A stretch of 64,000 bases of DNA from Glandiceps talaboti (Eukaryota > Hemichordata > Enteropneusta > Spengelidae), in NCBI RefSeq assembly GCF_964340395.1, contig NC_135566.1, positions 12,404,001 to 12,468,000 on the forward strand, given 5' to 3'. Position 1 is the first letter of the stretch. Each line of letters begins with the position of its first letter. A program made the translations under genes and the position numbers. The notes under the pieces are model-generated. The model was not told the origin of the DNA, ran no database searches, and saw nothing but the letters and a program-made list of their open reading frames with translations. This document shows positions 1 to 10,217 of this stretch, one piece after another.

Positions 1-675
1 ATCTGGACGGCGAAACACCCATCTATGGACGGGTTCTATGCCTTCCTGTAGATTACCGGACTGGCACGACGATGAAGAGTGTAACTCGAAACCATGGTAA
101 CTAAGCTGTTGAAACAGTTTCATTCTTCCTACATCGTTAACATCAGGTAGTTGTCCAGTTGAAATACAATGGAAGAGAGCCGTGTGGTAGTCCCAAACTC
201 TCAAACGATATTTTTTTGTCTTGTTTACTTCTTTCCTGAGCGTCGGAACGGTTCTCCACAACCTAGGCGGTGCTATTATTTTAACCTTTCCACTACTTTC
301 TTCTATTTCGACATACTCGTAGACATTTCGCTGCCCTTCCCTCCTTCGTCGCCATTCTCGAACGAATGTTATCAGATCTGGGATTTGATAAAAGTCAGCC
401 TCGTCTTCCAAAAGGTCAAGTTCGTCGAATTCGTTTGGAAGACGTAAATTTCCCGTCCTCAGGAAATTCAAGACATGGCGAAACATTTCCCCATCACGGT
501 CAATGACGACGTTTCCTTCACTGTCAGCCTGTGTCGCAAAATCACCACCGAACATTGCTCCCAGCATAGAATCGGGATATCGTGTCAGGGTAGACCGGGA
601 CGTGGTGTACAATTTTCCTCCGACGTTCAGGTAAACGGTCACATCAACAGAGCCTATTGGCGTTTCGGTGGTCAT
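1..675 (-). CDS. KCTD-family BTB/T1 protein (KCTD6/21-like), 3' end beyond window
   Basis: An open frame runs from an ATG at 675 down to base 1 without a stop (225 codons, C-terminus missing). Residues ~11-105 are a BTB/T1 domain of KCTD type: YLNVGGKLYTT, LTRYPDSMLGAMFGGDF, GNVVIDRDGEMFRHVLNFLRTG, then ELDLLEDEADFYQIPDL. This wording is closest to vertebrate KCTD6/KCTD21/KCTD11, which act as cullin-3 substrate adaptors. That role is family knowledge, not shown here. After the BTB comes a basic stretch (WRRRREGQR), a VYEYVEIEE motif and a conserved-looking C-terminal domain containing RLRVWDYHTALFHC and HRWVFRRPD. No intron is needed in the visible part. It is divergent with the KCTD-like gene at 2028. 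The start is chosen because it lies ten residues before the BTB. Family assignment is certain; the orthologue is not. Confidence 0.9.
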   Translation of the reverse strand, partial: MTTETPIGSVDVTVYLNVGGKLYTTSRSTLTRYPDSMLGAMFGGDFATQADSEGNVVIDRDGEMFRHVLNFLRTGNLRLPNEFDELDLLEDEADFYQIPDLITFVREWRRRREGQRNVYEYVEIEESSGKVKIIAPPRLWRTVPTLRKEVNKTKKYRLRVWDYHTALFHCISTGQLPDVNDVGRMKLFQQLSYHGFELHSSSSCQSGNLQEGIEPVHRWVFRRPD

Positions 676-2027
676 TGTTAGCATCCAAAGATCGAGTACC
701 TGTAACACAACATAGGCCCATCTCCTTTTTTGTATGGTATACGATTGTCAGGTACGGTTACATTTTTACAGAACGTGTTCTTATTCGCGTGCGTCTTGTA
801 CGAAACGCAAATCGCATGCATGAGCAGAAGTCGCGCGTAACTATTGATTGGCGTCGAGAACCCATGACTGCGTGGCTGGTGCATCCTCTAATAAATAGAT
901 AAAATTGATAACTAACCAAATAACTAAGACCTATTTCTTCAATAAGAATTTCGCTTGAGTCTGTTTTTGTACGCGCATTGTGATAGTTATATGGAATGCG
1001 CTATATAAGAAAATTAGATTAGATTAGATTAGATTAGATTAGATTAACTAACAAACTAACCAACCAACCAACCAACCAACCAACCAACCAACCAACCAAC
1101 CAACCAACCAACCAACCAACTAACTAACTAACTAACTAACTAAATTTACTAAAATAACAGAAGAAAGATACTACAAAAAGCGCCCATTCTTCGAATTGAT
1201 GTTGCATGCTAAATCGATGTTGAGAGTAATGGCTAAATTTATTTGTTGCTGGACTGAAAGTTTAAATTTCACGGCTGGAGTCAATATTTTCTTCATATTT
1301 ATGTAATCATTTCAAATCCACTATAATAAACCTACCCAATTCGACTGTTTACACATGGCCATCAAGCCAGCTTACATTGGACCAACAGCGATGACTATAA
1401 CTTACCTGTAGACTCGAAGGACTAGCGTTTACGTTTTTTTGCTACACTATTACTGACATTTTGGTTTTAAATTTCGCTGATCGAGGAAAAGACAAAATCA
1501 GCAAATAGCGTAGAAGCGGCTAATCCTTCAAGTCTACAGGCTCCGATGACAAAAGATGTAATTCACCTAATAAGAAATAGTGAGCTATATGAATGCCATG
1601 AATCCCAGTGACAAACACTTACATTATGAAGTTCAACATTTTTCAAAGCGTCGGGAGTGGGGTGGTGGTGGAGTTACAGGCTGTACTACAAGACTTGATA
1701 GTTTTGACAAAAATATCCCACCCCATAGCGCCCCGCTGCCCCCCCCCCCCCCCCAGCCATAAATTCAGTTCGTTCCGTCATTCCGGGTTTATTTTGGTCG
1801 GATTCGCCACTATGTCATATATGGAAATGGCGTACCGTTATAATTCTGTACCAATATCTTGTATTGCATCACAGAGGTCATGACCTTTCATCGCAAACAG
1901 ACATATGGAGCATGCATGGTGCAGACGACAGTAGATTTAAATTTCAGCACGAATATTTGAAACTTTTGCACAACTTGCCACGTCAGTAGATAGCAGAAGG
2001 TGCCGTCCTTCGTTGAACAAGGCATGG
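676..2027. other. Divergent intergenic region between two KCTD genes, with simple repeats
   Basis: This 1.35 kb separates two head-to-head KCTD-type genes and probably holds both promoters. It contains an (AGATT)n tract at about 1013-1045, an (AACC)n tract at about 1058-1120 running into (AACT)n to about 1143, and a C-run at about 1740-1754. I see no convincing coding sequence. Confidence 0.6.
1013..1143. repeat. Compound microsatellite (AGATT)n-(AACC)n-(AACT)n
   Basis: Three adjoining short-unit arrays are read directly: a pentanucleotide array of about 6 units, then about 15 tetranucleotide AACC units, then about 6 AACT units. Confidence 0.95.
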
Positions 2028-3062
2028 ATGGATGAAATAGTGGGTTTAAATGTGGGTGGTAGGATTTTTATCACCTCTTCATCGTACCTTACACGGTACT
2101 CAGACTCCATATTGGCAGCCATGTTTGACTGTGAACACCTTGGCACACGGAAGAACGGACGGAAGACCGATGAATACGGTAATGTAGTTATAGACAGAAG
2201 CGGTGAACTATTCCGTTATATTTTCTATTATCTACGGACTTCCATTCTCTTGTTACCAGACGGATTTCAAGAAAAGGAACTCGATTTACTGATGGACGAA
2301 GCACAATTCTATCATTTGCCTGAACTCGAAGAAGCCATTACTCGCCGGAAATTGTTGCGAAATGGGAAAACATTGGCGTTAGGATCGGCAAATACGAAAG
2401 CTGGGCACATTCAAACATGTCATTGCACAGGTAAAAACAAACGTAAGAATGTTATAGAGGGTAATTTTTTCAGCGAAACGACGACGAACCCAACTGGTTC
2501 AACGAAACAATGCAGTTTGTTTTGGGATCAAACTAAAGATGAAAGAGAAGTGCGACCTTTGAGCTCAGTTAGTTTGGTACAAAACAAAACACAGAAGAAA
2601 CTTGCAAAGACTGTCAAAGGAAACGGATTGATGCATGACTACGGTGCTCATCTGTCACGACTGTCAAATCAATCCGTCGGGTGCATTTCTAAAGAACCAG
2701 ACGACTGTAAACAGTTTGTTACGTCAGAACAGCCAGACGGTCGAATTGCGAAGGATGGTACCACGACAAGCCATATTCAAGAATCATCCATACCACGAGT
2801 ACACGTTGCTGGGTGTGAAAAACGAACCGGAGATTTACATCATACAAGATTATCGGTGCACGAATCGACCTCTGAAACGACTGTTGCAGAGAGGCTCAAG
2901 GACTCAAATAAAACTAACAAGAATAAAACCACAACTCCTTCTTGCAGCACACAAGACAGTAAACAAACGACCGAAAATTCAACAGTGAATTCAAAATCAA
3001 AAACATCAGTAGAACCAGAGTATCCACAACTGCAGTGGTTTGAATACGTATATTTAGAATAA
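2028..3062 (+). CDS. KCTD-like BTB/T1 protein with long polar C-terminal tail
   Basis: This is a single open frame of 344 residues starting MDEIVGLNVGG. The upstream in-frame TTG is not a eukaryotic start, so the ATG at 2028 is used. Residues ~3-105 form a KCTD-type BTB/T1 domain: GLNVGGRIFIT, LTRYSDSILAAMF, GNVVIDRSGELFRYIFYYLRT, LDLLMDEAQFYHLPEL. The remaining ~235 residues are Ser/Thr/Lys/Asn-rich, low in hydrophobics and probably disordered. The protein ends WFEYVYLE. The same FEYVYL motif follows the BTB directly in the gene at 5783, and a related VYEYVEIEE follows the BTB at 1-675. The long tail therefore looks inserted between two parts that are adjacent in its relatives. A cullin-3 adaptor role is typical of KCTD proteins but is only inferred. 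It could be a terminal exon of a longer gene. Confidence 0.85.
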   Translation: MDEIVGLNVGGRIFITSSSYLTRYSDSILAAMFDCEHLGTRKNGRKTDEYGNVVIDRSGELFRYIFYYLRTSILLLPDGFQEKELDLLMDEAQFYHLPELEEAITRRKLLRNGKTLALGSANTKAGHIQTCHCTGKNKRKNVIEGNFFSETTTNPTGSTKQCSLFWDQTKDEREVRPLSSVSLVQNKTQKKLAKTVKGNGLMHDYGAHLSRLSNQSVGCISKEPDDCKQFVTSEQPDGRIAKDGTTTSHIQESSIPRVHVAGCEKRTGDLHHTRLSVHESTSETTVAERLKDSNKTNKNKTTTPSCSTQDSKQTTENSTVNSKSKTSVEPEYPQLQWFEYVYLE

Positions 3063-5782
3063 CAATTTTCTCCAACAAAAAGTAGTGCACTTGTTTACCT
3101 TTTTACCTTTTTCTGAAGAAACAAAATTTACTATTGTATTTATTCTTGAAAAGAACACTTGTAAAAAATCTATCGAAATGAATTTATATAAATGTAAAGT
3201 CATTACTAGAATACTATATTTTTTACTGAGCTTTTGAATTTTGTGCAAATCTTGACAATATATGTACAATGAATAACAATACTCTTCCTGAGCTGTAAGA
3301 TATTGTGTTTAAACTCACTAGAACATGTTTCATGGAATATTTGCACCAAACTCGACAAATACATCTGTTTTCAAGCAATTTAGTAAAATCTGCATAGCAG
3401 GTCATATCTAAGCAGAAAACATAAACAGTCACCATATTTAAAATAAAGAATTTTGAGATCATAGTGAAAATTTTTGATTCAAACATTTTAAATTGAAATG
3501 CCTCTTACATTAGCTGTAACATTTAACAATTTCTTCATTATTAGTATATTATTAATTGCTGGGAGATTATGTTTACTCTTTCTCTCTCTTTGAACACCTG
3601 ATTGTAATATTACCCATGGGCTGATTCTGTACAGCCAACAATCTCAACACATGATTATTGTTTTGTGTTGAAAATTTCTTTCAATGTCATATCAGAAACT
3701 GGTTTTGTAAAGTTACCTTACAGAACAAGTAACATGCACATCTGCCATCTTGAATGGTGCATGGTGGGAAATGTCTCATTTCCTGACTACACAAAACGCT
3801 TCTAATTACAAGTATTGAGACTTTAATGAGCTTATTTGTAAACAGGGCCAACCCCTGATCTACAAATTTTCAATAGTTTCGCATATGTTTACAAGAAAAC
3901 CCCCAGATAATAATAAGACAATGTAACCCGGTTAGTGCATGGATTGAGTTTGCTAGGCAGAACATTTCATTTTTAACTCAATATCTGATTGTATTTTATG
4001 TGCAATTTTTTGTTGTTGAGAAATTGATTTTTTGTTTGTTTGATAGTGTATGTTCCACAAAATGTTTTATTTTTTATGTTTATGAGAGATCGAACCAAGA
4101 ATCTTTCAACATTATATAATTTTTCAAGCAATAATAAATGTTAAGTGCCAAGTTATAAGTTATGTGCTTCATTACTGTAAGATTCAGTACAACACTTTTC
4201 AAACAGTTTAGAGCCATTAAAAATAGAATCTCACTAGCAATTGTGTATGGTAGAACTTCTAATTTGTCCACTGTCTCAAGAATGTGGTTATGACATGTCT
4301 GCTTTGTATACACCATAGCGCATTACACCTTCACGAAACTTGTTGTATCGATTACATACATACAGACACAGACACTGATCTGAATAGGTAGAAGTGAGCA
4401 TGGTTCATCAAATCACTTGGTGTCATTGTGAATGTCAACGCGGCCTAAACCATATATGGGATTTTACGATTAGGTAGGATATGTCTACCTCATAATATCA
4501 ATGATGATCTTTCTAATGAAACATTGGCCCTTGATAAGTTATGGAATAGCTGGCCAAACCTCATACCAACTTGACTCCAGACGCCCCCAACGACTACATA
4601 TTTTTAAAAAATAGTCATAACTCTTCCTCGTTGCAGTGCAGTGTTTATCACGACTCGAATGCAAACACTGACACTGAAAATAAAACAGAATAGACCTGAT
4701 GATGTAAAGTTTAACGTGTAGCTTTTACAGGTAGGAAGGTAAAGGGCAATTTCGCGTACGTTCACAAGCAGAACGAGTTCAAGATCATCTCAGAAGACTT
4801 GCCGTAGGTAGCTGTTGTCGGGATTTGTGTTGCCTCGGATTTCAAACAGTCCAGCCTAAGTCCTATCGGAGTTCGGGGTATTTTCATGCTCTTGTGATAC
4901 TCCAAGGCCTGTGGCCTCTTTCATGGATAAGGAATATTTGGCGATTTATCATTATTTTTTCCAAATTCTAGACTTATCAACATATTTTCCCACTACGACC
5001 TATTTTGTACACTTTAGCATATTTTTCACCATAATCCTTCCTCTTCCTTATCTTTGAATAATTATAGACAACACAATTAAAATAACGTCCTTCCCCACCT
5101 TCAGCATTTTCGCAGTGTGGATGCGAACCTTTATCAAAACCACTGACACCGTGGTACGGAGACCATTAACTTTAAAATCAAATCTAAATATATCCCGTCG
5201 TTAAATATTAAAAAGATATTAACAAAGTTGACGGTATCGCCAAATAGTACGAACTCTTTACTAGTATACTGGAGACACATACGTTTTTATAATGAGCAAG
5301 ACAGCATTACAAAAAAGTAGAAGTTATTGGATATGGTCAGTCATCTTTATCACAGCTGACTGGTCTCACTGAGTGATGTCTTTTGCCACCAAAATAGTGT
5401 CAGTTGATAATGCTCCCATATTTTACTTGGCTTGAATTGATTGATTTATGTATGCTAGGTGGGCAGAAAGTACCAGCCGAATACAAAATGTACATTTTTT
5501 TTTCTCCTCAAATTTAAGTTAACATTTGTCTATTTTTGTAAATTAAACATATTAAGTAAACAAAACTACTTTCAGGAGAATTATTACTGTTGCCACGTCA
5601 ATGTTATCTTTTTTTTTTTTTTAAAGTTAATTTTCCAACGATATGGTCGTACGTGCCTGGAAGCACGTATGCAGGACACCCAAGGCTACTAAATAGCAGT
5701 ACAAAGTCCCCAAACGGTTACTGGTGTGCAGGTTACGTTTACAAACCGTCGTTGGAAAGCCATGGGTGTGTAATGTGGATGC
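3063..5782. other. Intergenic, no gene seen
   Basis: 2.7 kb of AT-rich DNA between two KCTD-like genes. Only short accidental frames and a T-run at about 5609-5622 are visible. I could not identify an exon, RNA gene or element. Confidence 0.5.
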
Positions 5783-6238
5783 ATGTCGCCAACCATGAAA
5801 GATGAAAATGGCAATGATGTCATCAAATGTGTTATTGGAGACCGAGTGTTTTCAATGCCAACAACTGTGCTTACCAAATATCCCAACTCAAGACTTGCTA
5901 CCATGATTGAAAATGGCACGAAGCGAGACAAGATAATTCGTGTGTTTACATCTATCACTCCGGCCATATGCCTACCAAAGCGGAACGGCCAAATATTCCC
6001 AGTTATACTGCAGTTCCTGCGCACAGGTAGAATCTCCCTTCCTAGGAAATTTGTCGATTTTGAAAGTTTGGAAACGGAAATCAGGTTCTATGGAATACCT
6101 GATCTGTGTGAAGCATTACAGGAATATAAACTACGATTTGAGAAAAAAGCATTGGAAATGACAACCTATGTCACGCCAAACGTCCCCAAAATTGAAATGT
6201 TTGAATACGTGTATCTTGGTGAGTGTAACTATTCCTAG
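5783..6238 (+). CDS. KCTD-like BTB/T1 protein, probably one exon of a spliced gene
   Basis: The open frame encodes 151 residues from the ATG at 5783. Residues ~13-110 match a divergent KCTD BTB/T1 domain: CVIGDRVFSMPTTVLTKYPNSRLATMI, NGQIFPVILQFLRTGRISLP, then FESLETEIRFYGIPDL. The usual NVGG is replaced by CVIGD, so this is a derived member. Near the end is MFEYVYL, shared with the last residues of the gene at 2028. Immediately after it the DNA reads GGTGAGT, a near-perfect 5' splice donor. The stop four codons later may therefore be intronic, with the true C-terminus in a downstream exon I could not locate. As read it is shorter than typical KCTD proteins (200-300 residues). Function is inferred from family only. 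Confidence 0.7.
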   Translation: MSPTMKDENGNDVIKCVIGDRVFSMPTTVLTKYPNSRLATMIENGTKRDKIIRVFTSITPAICLPKRNGQIFPVILQFLRTGRISLPRKFVDFESLETEIRFYGIPDLCEALQEYKLRFEKKALEMTTYVTPNVPKIEMFEYVYLGECNYS

Positions 6239-9200
6239 GAATATTACCATGACAACTGCTAACAAACCAAATATCATCACACTAGTCAGAATCAGGACAG
6301 CCAGAAAATGTGCATAGAACACAAAAATATGCATGCCAGATTCACTGTCTGTAGCCATTGGTTTGACCCCTGTGTGTGACCCTGTACCTGTGTGTACTGT
6401 TTACAAGTCAATCCTTCAAGTACTCTTTCGTGACATGGGAACTCTATTGGCAGACGTTCACATACCAATTGCACCTGATAAGGACACCACTACCGTAGTG
6501 ACAACGACTCGGGGAAATCATCTGATGTGTGCTATTTTAGTGGCGTGAAACCCATTTCTGGTGGTGCTAAGTGGTGCCAAGATTACAGTTTTAAACTATT
6601 GTCGGTATATTCTTGTCGACAATATAACAACGGTTGCTACGAACGCCAGCTAGACATTTGAATCTTATGACTTGCAAAAGTTTAAATTATAGGTGTGCTA
6701 ATTTATAGTGTCGCCAGCTGCACTTAGAGATTTTTATACGACATGTATTGTAAGCATTGCATTGTGACAATATCGATCATTAATCGTATTAAAATATCCT
6801 ATTGTGTATATTGCCATCTGTTAGCTAAAAAGGGTATTTTTTTAAACACGACACGGTTGGCCCATAAATTCAGGATTGAATACTGTAGGATGATCTACTC
6901 GTAAATAACACTATTGATATGTTGGCGGCTGTTCTTTTCGTGAGATGATGTATCATTTCAATGACCAGTCTGTCATGGGGGGGGGGGGGGGGGTTGACAT
7001 CTTTATATATGAATGGTGAATCGGCAACAAACAAGCAATGGTAGTATAGGGTTTAAAACTCATTCACTGTTGACAAACAATAATTTGAACATTGTTTGAC
7101 CTTGACCTTGACCTTTGTGCATCTCGGAACCCCCCCCCCCCCCTAAACACGTAAAAGATAAAATTTCTCGGCCCAATACGTGAATACAGTTAAAAGAAGT
7201 TGAATAACTCACCCAACAGCTGGAAGTGTTTGGAAGATAAGATTGTTGAATAGACATTGGCCAATTGGGTTTGAGGATGAGCTTTCAAATCCGCAAGTTG
7301 TTGTGTGCAACAGGTCAGTGCAGTGATTGGCCAATTCATTTCAGCCACCTGACACTTTTGCAACACGTGCTTCCATCAACTTTCTCTTTCTGGGCTTTAA
7401 TTTCGGTTTGAAAGGACCAGGACAGTGATGTTGTGGCACTGCACGTTGATGGGCGTTTGCAGATCTAGTTTGGCATCTCCACGATTTAGGGAACAGACTG
7501 GTGAGTAAAATTTAATCCTCATGTAATTTGATTCAAAATCTTTACATTGACTCACCTTCTGAAAGTTTTGTTTTCGTACACAAGATTTGAAACCGGCTCT
7601 ACGTGCTTCAAAATCTTGCGTGATTTCACTGACCACTGGGTTAATGCTAACGTCCCTTTGTAAGTCTGTTTGTTAGCCACGACCTTTTTCTGCCGTAACG
7701 TCATTTCATTAACAACTCGTGCAGTCGTAGAGCATGTGCCGAATGTGGTACATTCAAACTCTGTATTCTACTCGCATTTTCTCTGATAAAATGTTCCATT
7801 CATCAGCTTTTCAAAGAGTCAATACCTATGAGACGCTTTTTCCAATCTAACGTTTTCGATGCTGTCAAAGCTATTTGTGTTGTATTAATTAGAGGTTGAT
7901 TCTTTAAGGTGGCCATATGGATGAACAATATTTATTTTGGATTTTTAATGAATGAAACACCGATTTTTTCTACAATAAAGGACAAAGTGAATGACGTGTA
8001 AATGATTACATGTGTACATTTGATTTATTTGTAAATAAAAAAAACACACATTACGACCATAAGTTATTGTTCCCTAATATTTTTCGTCGTTCAGAGAATT
8101 CGAAGGAAAATACGAGTGGCCTGAGGGGGTTGTATGGGTGATCTTCAAAGCATCTGGAAAACATGTTAAATATTTTAAACATTTCATGTGCGTTGCTCTT
8201 AAATTATTTATTGGCATATAGGATTACCATATTTTATTTATTGTATTCCAGCTCACCCTTAAAATGTATATATATTACTGAAGGGGACATTTTTGTTTAG
8301 TGTGCCACGTTTTCTCTAAATCAGTGGTATAGATTACAAAAGTATTGACTGAGTTATAAAAAATTACATATATGCAAAGATGAACTTTGACATAATACTA
8401 ATATTAGTGGAGTTGTTTGTCAAATGTTCATATAAATTTAGCTAATAAGCTCGTCATCCTTAGAGAAAAAATTCAATACTGTTCCTGTCTTTGCCATACT
8501 TCATCGAATGAAAGTTACCTAAGTTACTAGTATATAGTACGCAATAAACATCCCTAAAACGTTTTAGTAATTGTCACCCACCCACCCACCCCTGCCATTT
8601 AACAACTTCTAATCCACGAGGCACGACAGATTTCTAGGGCTCTGTACTAATACACTATATCGTAGCCTTAAGGCTTGCTAGGGTGTGATACTTGCAGCTT
8701 CGTGATGATTTGCCATCCCTATGCAAACATGAAAAGTTAGAATGGCCTCGGTAAAGTGAGGCCACATAAATTTGAATGTATTAGCATTGTCAAACTTACT
8801 GTACATTGTTATATATCACTGAGGCAAATGATGTCTGAAACCAAATCAAGAACACATTACACTGATAGAGGGCGTATTATGTACCACAAGTGAGTAGGAA
8901 CTGTTCCAACCTTGTAAACTTCACAAAATAAAGTGTGCGAATGGATCTTCATTTCCTTTGTGAAGAATCTTTTCAATTTCTTAATTAAAATATATCTATC
9001 GAGCTTCGTATCTTATATTAGCTGTCAACCAAGGCAGTTCCTTGCTTCCTTATTTGCATTTTGCAATTACATTTTTATACCATCACCATCACCATTGAAA
9101 CTGATTCACTATATATTCAAAGGGAACGGGAGTATCTACACGTCTGTCTTGTAACAGCAGCTTGCAATAATATACCCTACACCTAATACCTGTAACCAGG
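6239..9200. other. Intergenic between KCTD and GPCR clusters
   Basis: Nearly 3 kb without a convincing gene. It holds a G-run (6977-6993), a C-run (7130-7143) and three head-to-tail TGACCT units (7097-7114). A 3' exon of the 5783 gene could lie here but is not recognisable. Confidence 0.5.
7097..7114 (-). promoter_or_regulatory. Triple direct repeat of the AGGTCA nuclear-receptor half-site
   Basis: On the minus strand three AGGTCA hexamers follow each other with no spacing, inside the extended form TCAAGGTCA. Such half-sites are bound by FTZ-F1/SF-1, ERR and GCNF-type nuclear receptors (established knowledge). There is no adjacent gene start, the nearest being GPCR at 9201, so function is conjecture. 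Confidence 0.3.
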
Positions 9201-10217
9201 ATGGGCATCAATGACATCAATACAACCCAAACAGACAATGATCATGAACTTCAATGTGACACAAAGTTGACCCAGGCATACATTACGATTTGTATCATTA
9301 CATTTTTCATCATAGTAGCTATCATTTTTGGAAACCTACTGGTAATCTTATCTGTCCATCGATTTCGAGAACTTCAAACTGTCAGCAATTGTTTCGTATG
9401 TAGTCTGGCTTGTGCTGATTTGATTGTTATCGTGACTGCACTCTTCAATGCAGGTTTGAGTCTACGTGGAATTCCACGGAAAGGTAGTATTTACCTTTGC
9501 CTGCTACAATCCATGGTTTTCCAAATTGGTAGTCGAACATCAGTATTACACTTGCTAATCATTGCAGTGGATCGACATCTTGCTATCACATCACCACTAT
9601 TGTATCACGTGAGAATGACACCAAGAAGAGCAAAAGTTGTGATACTCACGATATGGGCGATACCTGTACTTTACTTTTCATCTCAACTCTTGTACGTGGC
9701 TGTTGCTGGGTTTGATATGCAAGATATCACCTGCACCATGGACGGTATATTGCCAGAAGGGTTTGTAATATTTTGGGTCGCCATCTTCTTTCCAGTCCCA
9801 TTCATAATAATGGTGATCCTTCATTCACACATATTCTGGATTGCGAGGAAACATGCAAGAAGACTTGCCGTCCAGGGTCAGTCGTTTGAAAATACAAATT
9901 ACAGGAAGAACATGAAAGCTGCAAAGACCCTTTGTATAGTACTTAGTGCTTTTGTGCTCTGCTGGTTACCTTTACTGATCTTAATCACTACAAATCGTCT
10001 TCGTCGACCAGCATGTGGTACACCTTGGCTGTTCTTCATTTTGGTATCATTAGCTGTAAGTAACTCTGCACTCAATCCTGCTATTTATGCATACAGAAGT
10101 ATTGAATTTAGAGAATCATTTAAGAAGATACTCACGAGGAACAAAACTATTGAAATTCAAAATCATGAACCTTCAAACGCTTCAGCAGTCGATAGAGAAC
10201 GCCAAGATGTTTCATAG
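9201..10217 (+). CDS. Adenosine-receptor-like class A GPCR (subfamily a)
   Basis: Intronless, 338 residues. There is a short N-terminus with an NTT sequon and Cys19. TM1 has GN at 44-45, TM2 has LACAD with Asp73, and TM3 begins at Cys100 and ends in DRH (124-126). TM4 has Trp152. ECL2 has Cys178. TM5 ends PFIIMVILHSHIFWIARKH, TM6 has CWLP (254-257), ECL3 has Cys272, TM7 has NPAIY (292-296), and helix 8 is EFRESFKKIL. The TM5-ICL3 and helix 8 wording is closest to adenosine receptors, but position 7.43 is Val and 6.55 is Ile, so adenosine binding is doubtful. It should be a plasma-membrane, G-protein-coupled receptor with unknown ligand. The sequence CCAGG before the ATG could be a splice acceptor of a 5' UTR intron. 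It is the first of four closely similar plus-strand paralogues. Confidence 0.93.
   Translation: MGINDINTTQTDNDHELQCDTKLTQAYITICIITFFIIVAIIFGNLLVILSVHRFRELQTVSNCFVCSLACADLIVIVTALFNAGLSLRGIPRKGSIYLCLLQSMVFQIGSRTSVLHLLIIAVDRHLAITSPLLYHVRMTPRRAKVVILTIWAIPVLYFSSQLLYVAVAGFDMQDITCTMDGILPEGFVIFWVAIFFPVPFIIMVILHSHIFWIARKHARRLAVQGQSFENTNYRKNMKAAKTLCIVLSAFVLCWLPLLILITTNRLRRPACGTPWLFFILVSLAVSNSALNPAIYAYRSIEFRESFKKILTRNKTIEIQNHEPSNASAVDRERQDVS

Noticed and set aside
169-902. Several plus-strand open frames at the left edge
   Set aside because: They are antisense shadows of the minus-strand KCTD gene, whose codons and domain motifs are unmistakable.
6292-6548. Frames just after the KCTD-like gene at 5783, considered as its next exon
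   Set aside because: No KCTD C-terminal motif and no acceptor I could defend.
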